A DNA stretch of 64,000 bases from Jackrogersella multiformis (lineage: Eukaryota; Ascomycota; Sordariomycetes; Xylariales; Hypoxylaceae): the NCBI GenBank assembly GCA_902806575.1, contig CADCXD010000004.1:1-64000 (forward strand), in the 5' to 3' direction. Below the pieces are notes generated by a model that saw nothing but the letters and a program-made list of their open reading frames with translations, was not told where the DNA came from and ran no database searches. Made by a program: the position numbers and the translations under genes. The stretch's first letter is position 1, and every line of letters starts with the position of its first letter. Below, in pieces: positions 57,059 to 64,000 of this stretch.

Positions 57059-59645
57059 CTAGCACGGATCACCACGCTTACAGGCTATCGTAATGCTGGT
57101 AGATGTATGGACCCGAGGGGCAGGTTTCGCAATCTCTCTAGGGATGTAGAACCGACATACGCACGAACCTTGATGCCAAATCTGGCAACCGGAACCAGAT
57201 CTAGATTGTAGCTCCGTGATATTCGTGGCTTGTTCGTCAACGACGCACGACGCTAGGGTTCTTTCCCAGCAAGGCCGTGTCGCGGAATAACCACCTACGG
57301 AAGAGCCATCCACCAATCTAGATCCGGCCCGGCGAGGTTTGAAGCTCCCTGCTGGATTGTTACGCCACATAAGCTTCCCCCATAGAGGCAACTTCGAAAA
57401 CGCAAGTCTTAACGAGCCGGGGGTGATGTCTAATAATTTCCGTCCCCCGAACTATCTAAACGATTGGCTCACGGTTTTGTGTTCGACGATGAAAATTTGT
57501 GTCGCTCCGGCTATATGTTGATTAGAAAGATATTACCAAGTTTCAGCTTAATTCGCGGAGTACCATGTCTAATAAAGGAGCCGTGGAAATGAGAACCGAT
57601 TAAGCAAAGGTGTATAAGATCGACTAAGACGCAGGGAATAATAGTAACTGTTACCAAAGTATGGACTAAGACCTAGACAAATTATCAAACAAGTGCTTAA
57701 GGAGGGGCCGTGGGTACCTAGGTAGCCGTGTATATGGCCACGATTGCGTATCGTTTACTTGGTGACGACCATTCCCGTCGTTAATTACTATTAGATGCGG
57801 CTCTCGGTGAAGCGTAACTAACGTGGTTGCCAATAACGTGTTAGTTATACAGGTACCATAGGATGTCATACATATGTCAGTCATATCTCCGGAATGCTGA
57901 CAGGCTAGCGGTAGCCCGCCATTCGGTGTAGCTGGAGGTGGAGGCAGTGCCGCAAGGGGGCATGGCAAATACCAACTAACTCTAACTATCTGTCGTATAC
58001 CATACCACCAACCTAATAGGGGGAAGGGAGAACGATTCGGGCCGAGGCGCCCGTTCGACAACCAGAACAACTGCAACCGTGGTATTGGATATTAGGGTCG
58101 ACTCAGTTGCGGTACTATGTAGATGTGATTCTGAAGTTTTAACACTTCTCAACTGAGCCTACCTCCCATGACGATGATGTCGGTCGGAACCGCCCGTCGA
58201 CTTGCTGATACATGAAATATGAGGCTCTTTATGACGAACTACGTCTATGCCAGTAGTTCCCGCCGTCGACTGTAGTTGGTTCTCCGAGTTCTAAAAACGA
58301 CGATGTTGGTTCCGCCATAGTGGTAACAGTAATATAAAGAACCTGCGGAGAGGGCCCACACCACTGTTTTAGACTCGATATTTGTGTACCATGAGTAAGT
58401 CGAAAGTCGTTCGCCGCCATTCCTTCTAAGATGCGAATGATTTATTGCTCGTTGCCTACGCGAGCTTATTGCATACAGTTCGTGCCAGTCAGTGGGGGTG
58501 GCTATATGCGGCGACCATGAGTGACGACTGCAGCCTGTAGCACGTCCGCCATTTCGGAATAATATGACGGTTGCGGTTGGTCGATCCTACTGCCGTGTAA
58601 ACGCGATTCACCGCCTCGACGCGGTCTGTGTATGTGATGGCATGGTTGTTGTGGGATGATGAGAGAGCAAGAAACATGACGAGGTTTACGAGAGAAATCC
58701 GATCATCATACGAGCAGGTACCGATTACAAAGAATAATGACTCCAAAATAGACATTATCTAATATATAAAAAAAACAAGCGAGAGAGCCGCGGGAGGGGA
58801 GGCCGATGGGCCGGAATCGGTGAGCGCCCTGCGAGAAACGTCGACCGAGTGCCCCACGACATGTCGCCGCCATGTACGTCGGAAAGCCGGCGACGGCTTG
58901 TTCTATCAGCCTTGCTGAGAGGAAGCAGCTTGTGTCTTTGAACCCCGAATTATCGAGCAAGCAAGCAACATCACACCGCGCCGATCCTCCAGATTAGATT
59001 CGCAAGGTATTGGCTATTATACGGCTGACGAGGCCCCACGAAGCAACCTTTACTCGCTGAGAGTCAAAGGCGTTTCACTTATCTCCACGGCAGCTATAGT
59101 GATACATACGAGGAGGTGCTTACCTCGATAGAATAACCCGCTGGAACGAGTCCTTTTCGGTCAACGATGGCTGTTGTGCAACAGTACAAGGCATAACCGT
59201 CAAACTCTAGGGCGAGGACGTACCCTCGTGGCGCAAAACGCGGCTCTTGAAGAGCGGAGGTAATATTGCTGACGAATAGTTCATCGATCCACTTGGGTAG
59301 CCCTACAGGGCGAGGGCTGCATGATCTTGTCACCTCATCCCAGAGGAGACCGATACCGTGCAGTGTATGTACTTCCCGTGATCCATACTTGTCTAGAAGA
59401 TCTCGTCAGCACCCTAAGCTGGCGGCAGGCCCGTCCGCTTCTTCTCAGCAGAAGAGGTCCGCATTGTGTTACCCATCACGGTTACCAAAATAGAACGCCA
59501 AAAAATCTGTAATACTTCGAGAAGACTTTCCATGCTGAACCTCTGGATGCCTACCTCGTCACACTTCGGAAGGGACAGTATGCGTATAGGAGTATACGTA
59601 GAGATGACGACGAAACGAAAGTCCAAGCCCGAGCCTGTCAAGAAA
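57059..59645. other. Gene-poor stretch with unresolved open frames
   Basis: No gene that I can support. Minus-strand frames deserve note only: 57059-57370 (ATG, 103 codons, ends with Cys-rich GCQIWHQGSCVCRFY) and 59094-59333 (GLPKWIDELFVSNITSALQ..., followed by a GTAAGC donor). They may be exons of small or decayed genes. Confidence 0.35.
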
Positions 59646-59655
59646 TATATATAAA
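59646..59655 (+). promoter_or_regulatory. TATA box of the D-amino-acid-oxidase-like gene
   Basis: TATATATAAA about 170 bp before the ATG at 59825. The leader between them is C/T-rich (CTTCTCTGTTCTTGTCC...), typical of expressed fungal genes. Confidence 0.5.
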
Positions 59656-59824
59656 GACCGAATCACCAGTTCTCGGTGGCAAATCAACCAGACACACCGC
59701 AACGATCTCTACTATTCCATAGACACTCGTCTTCTCTGTTCTTGTCCTGCTTTCTCTATCCTCTGAAAAGCACTTGCTCGTCGTGAGAATTATCACTTAA
59801 CCCAGACACATCACTATATCCAAA

Positions 59825-61402
59825 ATGCCCCTCACTCTTTGGAGAGATATTTCGCCCATTGGTCAGGCGCTTCGACGGCCTTCTACCAAATCCCCGCACA
59901 TACTAATAGTTGGTGGCGGCGTTACTGGACTGATATCGTGAGTCGAGATCTAACCCCTTGGCTAAGAGTGTGCCGTTTTTTCTCTGTCGTCGATCGATCG
60001 ATCGATTTCCCATATGAAACCGACAAGACCGTAAAACAAAACAATACTAACTGTCGTTTGAAGGGCTTGGGTGCTTCTTGACCGGGGCTACCGCGTTACT
60101 ATCGTCAGCAGCGCGTGGGTGAGCGACGAACAGCGTCTAACGTCCCAGATCGCCGGTGCTCTCTGGGAGTTTCCGCCGGCCGTGTGCGGCCAGCACACCG
60201 ACAAAATCTCTCTGGCCCACTCGAAACACTGGTCCATGACGGCATACCACATCTGGGACGGGATTGCGTCAATCCCCACGCTGAGCGAAGCGTCAGGGGT
60301 GCGCATGATGCCGTCAGACTTCTTCTTCCCCGACCCCGTGGATAGTGACAAGGCCCAGGTCGAAAAGATGACCGAGATCATGGCCAGCGGTGTGAGAGGG
60401 TTCTACCGGGGAGCTGACATCATCGACGAAAGAGGAATCGACCCGTCGTATGGCGCTGTCGACGCGTACGAGTTGCTGGCGCCGGTCATCGACACCGACA
60501 AGGCCATGGGATGGCTAACGGAGCTCGTCGAGAGCAAAGGGGCCAACCTCGTCACGGAAACTATCCACGACGACCTAGTCGAGATCGAGGATTCGTTGCG
60601 AGCTCGGTTCGAAGCCGACGTCATAATCAACTGCACCGGCCTCCAAGCCCAAGAGCTGGCTGGCGACGAGAGCGTCTACCCGATCAGGGGTGGGCTCATT
60701 CGAGTCATCAATGACGGGTCGGACTTCCCGAAAGTAAACGCGGCTCTGACTATTACGGCAGATGCCGCTCACTCTTCTAACGAGATCATCTTCCTCGTAC
60801 CTAGAAACGATAACATCCTGTGTAAGCATCTCGCTACGACTCCTATTCTTTTATCATCCTCACTCGAGCAAGCTATTTCGACACCTAACTTTAGATGGTC
60901 ACCCCATTTGATACAAGATCGAAGTTATATATGATCTTTCCCGATCCGACCATTAAAAATAAATCAAAATCAAAAACCCCCGAAAAGTTTAAAGTGGCTG
61001 ACTCTTGATTGGACAGTGATCGGCGGTATAACGGAGCCGCATGAGTGGAATCTAGATCTCACCCTAGATAGTCCCATCATTCGCAGGATGAGGGAAAGAT
61101 GTGAGAAGTTCCTACCGGGCTTAGAGAATGCTCGCGTCGACCCCGATTATCCGTTCTCGCAGGGTCTCCGTCCCTTCCGCGGCCAGAACGTCAGAGTCGA
61201 ACGCGAGCTTCGCAGGACAGGTAGTCGCATCGTCCACTCCTACGGACACGGTGGGGCCGGCTGGAGTCTGTCCTTCGGCTGCGCTCACGATGTGGCGATG
61301 CTCGTCGACGAAGCTCTCGAGGGTATTCCGGCCAGGCCAATGAGCGAAACGGTGTTCGAACGAAAAGCAGCGGGATTTCAGAGATCTCAAGTAAGACGCT
61401 GA
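59825..61402 (+). CDS. FAD-dependent D-amino-acid oxidase-like enzyme
   Basis: Exons 59825-59937, 60064-60821, 61017-61402; introns 126 and 195 bp, 418 aa. The dinucleotide-binding motif GGGVTG (residues 30-35) lies in HILIVGGGVTGLIS, then AWVLLDRGYRVTIVSS. ITSQIAGALWEFPP-like sequence (SQIAGALWEFPPAVCG) matches the DAO region after the FAD motif. VIINCTGLQAQELAGDESVYPIRGG is the second FAD segment, and HSYGHGGAGWSLSFGCA is the C-terminal DAO signature. Oxidises D-amino acids (or D-Asp) to keto acids with H2O2. It ends in QVRR and has no SKL-type peroxisomal signal, although many family members do. Intron 1 contains a (GATC)n run. Confidence 0.88.
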
Positions 61403-63991
61403 AGGGTTAAGACGAAGTTGGCTCTACCTGATTCGCCAATTGTTTTCTCTTCAGACTTCCTCTGTCAATTCCATCTGTAGTGGGGCATAGAGAAAGCGGG
61501 CATCGTTCGGCGTAAATTCCATAGATTTCAAATTTCATAGACGGGGGGGGTTATTTTGCTCTCGTTCGCTCTTAGCTACGATAGATGAAGTAATACGACT
61601 AGATTCTTACCAGGAAAATAAATTCGCGAGTGATGACGACGAATACGAGTGAGTAAATCTAGCGGTGACTGGACACTCATCTGACCACCATCTCGAAAAG
61701 TAAATGAAAAAAGGGGCGGTGCTGATATATCTTGCAGAGAGCGTGACTAATGAGCACGGTAGGTAGGTAGTCAACTTAACTACGACGGTGTTGTTATTGG
61801 GACTGGTAGTTAATACCTGGGTCCTAGGTAAGGCTGATAAGTCCCTATTCCGAATCGGCGGCCGGATTATGTGAGTAAGCGATCTTATATACCTACCTTA
61901 GGCACCTAGGCAATGAGCTAAGGTCGAGTGTCTCACGGACGGCAATGCTGCTAGTCGGCACCCCGAGGATATAGATACACAGTACCTGCATCGCAAACGC
62001 GCACGTGAGGATACATATGCATCCTCTTACGACGATCTGATCGTCTCTCGCTGCAGGAAGGGGAGGGGGGGAAGGGACGGAATTGGAGACACGTGTCTAA
62101 CGAGCACAAACTTATGTCGAGAGCCGCCAAGGAAGAGGAAGCTCGTGAATTAAGTATGAATTGAGATACTTACCATTGATCCATGGCGCTCCCAAAATGA
62201 AAAAGGGAAATACATACCTATTCGTAGGTTCATGTGTACGACCGAATGGGGGAATAATTTGAGCGTTTGTAACTTATGTCGCTTTGATATAGGTCTTGGG
62301 AGAGTATCAAGGAAGGCAGTAAGACAAATTGACTAATAATTCGTGGTAAGCGTTGCGGTGAGAGCAACGCTTTGCGATGCTTCATGCAAATTTGCGCTCA
62401 CATGAGCTGCTTGTCAATTTACCCTGTCGGCGGGTTGAGGAAAATTAGATAGTAGGTATTTTGTGAGGGTTGTCTGCGGGTGTCCTTATATAAGTAGTTC
62501 AAAAGCCGCCATAGCCATCCATTCTGTCAGTGGTATTTACTTACTTCGGGCTGCTTGGTGATAATGAGGGAGTCTATCATTTAGTCCACCAGTTCGAAGC
62601 CAAAGGAATAGAAACTTTTGCCAGGATGATCCTTCGAGTTTTATCAGGCTTGGATACCTTGATGCTCCGTTCAACTCTCGTGCAACTCTTCTATATGATA
62701 CATGATACCTTATACCTTGTGTTTCTTAATAGCTTCGCAGGTCTTGACCTATGTTCACTTAATAATCCATATCCATATTCATATCCATATCCATACGATT
62801 GAAAGATCATGCCATACCTATACGAATCCGGTAAGATAATTGATGGGCGTCGCTAAAGTCGCTAAAACCGCTAAAGCACAGTACACCCATGACTCCAAGA
62901 TTGTGGGTTATCTAAGTACTTAGATACGTAGGTAGGTGGATTCTTTGTTGTTGAGGACCATCCATGGATGTTTTTGTTTTTTCCTAGTTTCTTAGCACTG
63001 GAGAACTTAAGAAAGTAACGGGTCAGCGGGTTGGCGGGGATGAGACACTCTGACTGTCTGATACCGGCACCGTCCCCGATGCCAGTCCCCCGCTAAAGCC
63101 GCTAATAGCGAGATTAAAATAGGGAGGGGCTGCGAGCTACACAGCGGGGTCCCCTTAAAATCTAACCTTGTTAGGTCATAGCGCATCCCCAAAGTCCATC
63201 CAAAAGGATACCTATGCCACCGCCTAGATACCTACCTAGTGTAGTAGGTATGTACTCTTAGGTACCTTCCATATAGTGTATCTATGTACCTAGTTACCTA
63301 CATGCCTGCATGTTTACAGTGAGGCGGACACCATCCAATCACGCCAAGCAAATCAGGGTCAATATCTAGGTACTTACCTGCATACCAGGTAGGTACCTAT
63401 GTACTACGTAATACACTAGATACCTAGGTACCCAGGTTCTCTACATAAATCCATGGAATAAAGATATCAGGGTTTGAATTGGGGACGGACTAGGTAATTT
63501 CCTCATCGTCTACATTGGATAGTACCTCGGTGGTGTAAGTACTTAGGTAGATACACTAATTCTGCCCCGTTCCGAGTCTTGAGCAATCATAGATTCGAAT
63601 AGAACCCTCGTACGATGAGTAGGTACCTAGGTACTTGTGAAATGTTAAAAGGCCATTAGAGTTAGAGTTTCGAGCTTAAGCAGAGCTAGGGAGCTAACTC
63701 CACTAAACATCCTCGAAACCTGGCTCGGAAAGATCCCTTAAGGAAGTTGCCCCAGATGATTTAAAAGAGCAAGCCACCGAGTACAATAGCGCGGTTCGCT
63801 TCCTCCAACACACGAACAAAACCTTTCTCCGGTTTACATCACCCAGCAACAAACCACAACACTTTCGCTCTTTAATTCTAGATCTTTAGATCTTCGAATA
63901 CATATTCCGTGCCAACTACAGCCTACATCCTACAGCCTGCAGCACACATCTTTCAAATCAACATCTAAGACCACCCATTTTGACAGACAAG
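61403..63991. other. Spacer with repeats, upstream of a gene at the window end
   Basis: No gene seen. A perfect 9-bp hairpin (AAGCGTTGC, 7-nt loop) at 62349-62373; CGCTAAAG units repeated at 62851-62876 and 63092-63107; an ATATCC microsatellite at 62764-62798; many CCTAGGTA palindromes at 63220-63440. From 63780 the sequence turns into a C/A-rich leader. Confidence 0.5.
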
Positions 63992-64000
63992 ATGAGATTC
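63992..64000 (+). CDS. Probable start of a gene cut by the window end
   Basis: ATG AGA TTC after a 200-bp C/A-rich, CAACACAC-type leader and a good start context (GACAAGATGA). Only three codons are visible, so nothing can be said of the product. Confidence 0.35.

Noticed and set aside
57666..58076. 136-codon minus-strand frame
   Set aside because: No ATG at the start and no motif.
62530..62802. 90-codon frame ending in Tyr-Pro repeats
   Set aside because: Opens without an ATG; the Tyr-Pro end is a translation of the ATATCC microsatellite.
62851..63112. CGCTAAAG units as ends of a transposon
   Set aside because: The two copies have the same orientation and no target duplication; not enough to call an element.
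1..64000. CRISPR array, bacterial operons or phage genes
   Set aside because: Introns, telomere repeats, a Pol III tRNA gene and fungal housekeeping genes show a eukaryotic chromosome; no spaced repeat array found.

Overview
The window is the left chromosome end of a filamentous ascomycete (Pezizomycotina, most likely a sordariomycete; the dense intergenic CCTAGGTA/GGTACC palindromes make me think of Xylariales, but that is a guess). It opens with degenerate CCCTAA telomere repeats. Genes have short introns (about 52-220 bp) with GTRWGT donors and CTAAC-like branch points. AT-only blocks without any CpA/TpG show that repeat-induced point mutation (RIP) operates or operated here. All gene models were assembled by hand from reading frames and splice signals. 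Names come from recognised motifs, not from database searches.

Layout: 1-160 telomere; 161-840 RIP-saturated block; 0.9-3.1 kb decayed subtelomeric genes; 3.7-5.8 kb secreted gamma-glutamyltransferase; 6.6-8.4 kb ALG11; 8.6-8.9 kb a MITE; 9.4-16.9 kb a conserved cluster (COX18, PEP12, NDC1, DLT1); 17.5-24.7 kb a gene-poor stretch with a small unrecognised two-exon gene, two further AT blocks, a decayed Ras-like GTPase/ankyrin gene and a hotdog thioesterase; 25.5-28.2 kb striatin (STRIPAK); 29.2 kb an intron-containing tRNA-Glu(CTC); 30.3-33.5 kb a TBC Rab-GAP; 34.3-38.3 kb a low-complexity protein gene with a disrupted 3' part; 40.6-42.6 kb glutamate decarboxylase; 43.8-46.1 kb SDA1; 46.6-48.6 kb a secreted GMC oxidoreductase; 50.0-50.4 kb a decayed coiled-coil gene; 51.0-52.3 kb a glycosyltransferase; 52.7-55.0 kb HET-C; 55-59.6 kb mostly non-coding; 59.8-61.4 kb a D-amino-acid-oxidase-like enzyme; 61.4-64 kb non-coding, ending at the probable start codon of another gene.

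The genes do not form one pathway. Housekeeping genes (N-glycosylation, cytochrome oxidase assembly, endosomal SNARE, nuclear pore, ribosome biogenesis, STRIPAK) alternate with accessory, secreted or allorecognition-type genes. The most unusual content is in the decayed loci: a Ras-type GTPase N-terminus running into ankyrin repeats, and several pseudogenes whose stop codons look like C-to-T changes in CpA context.
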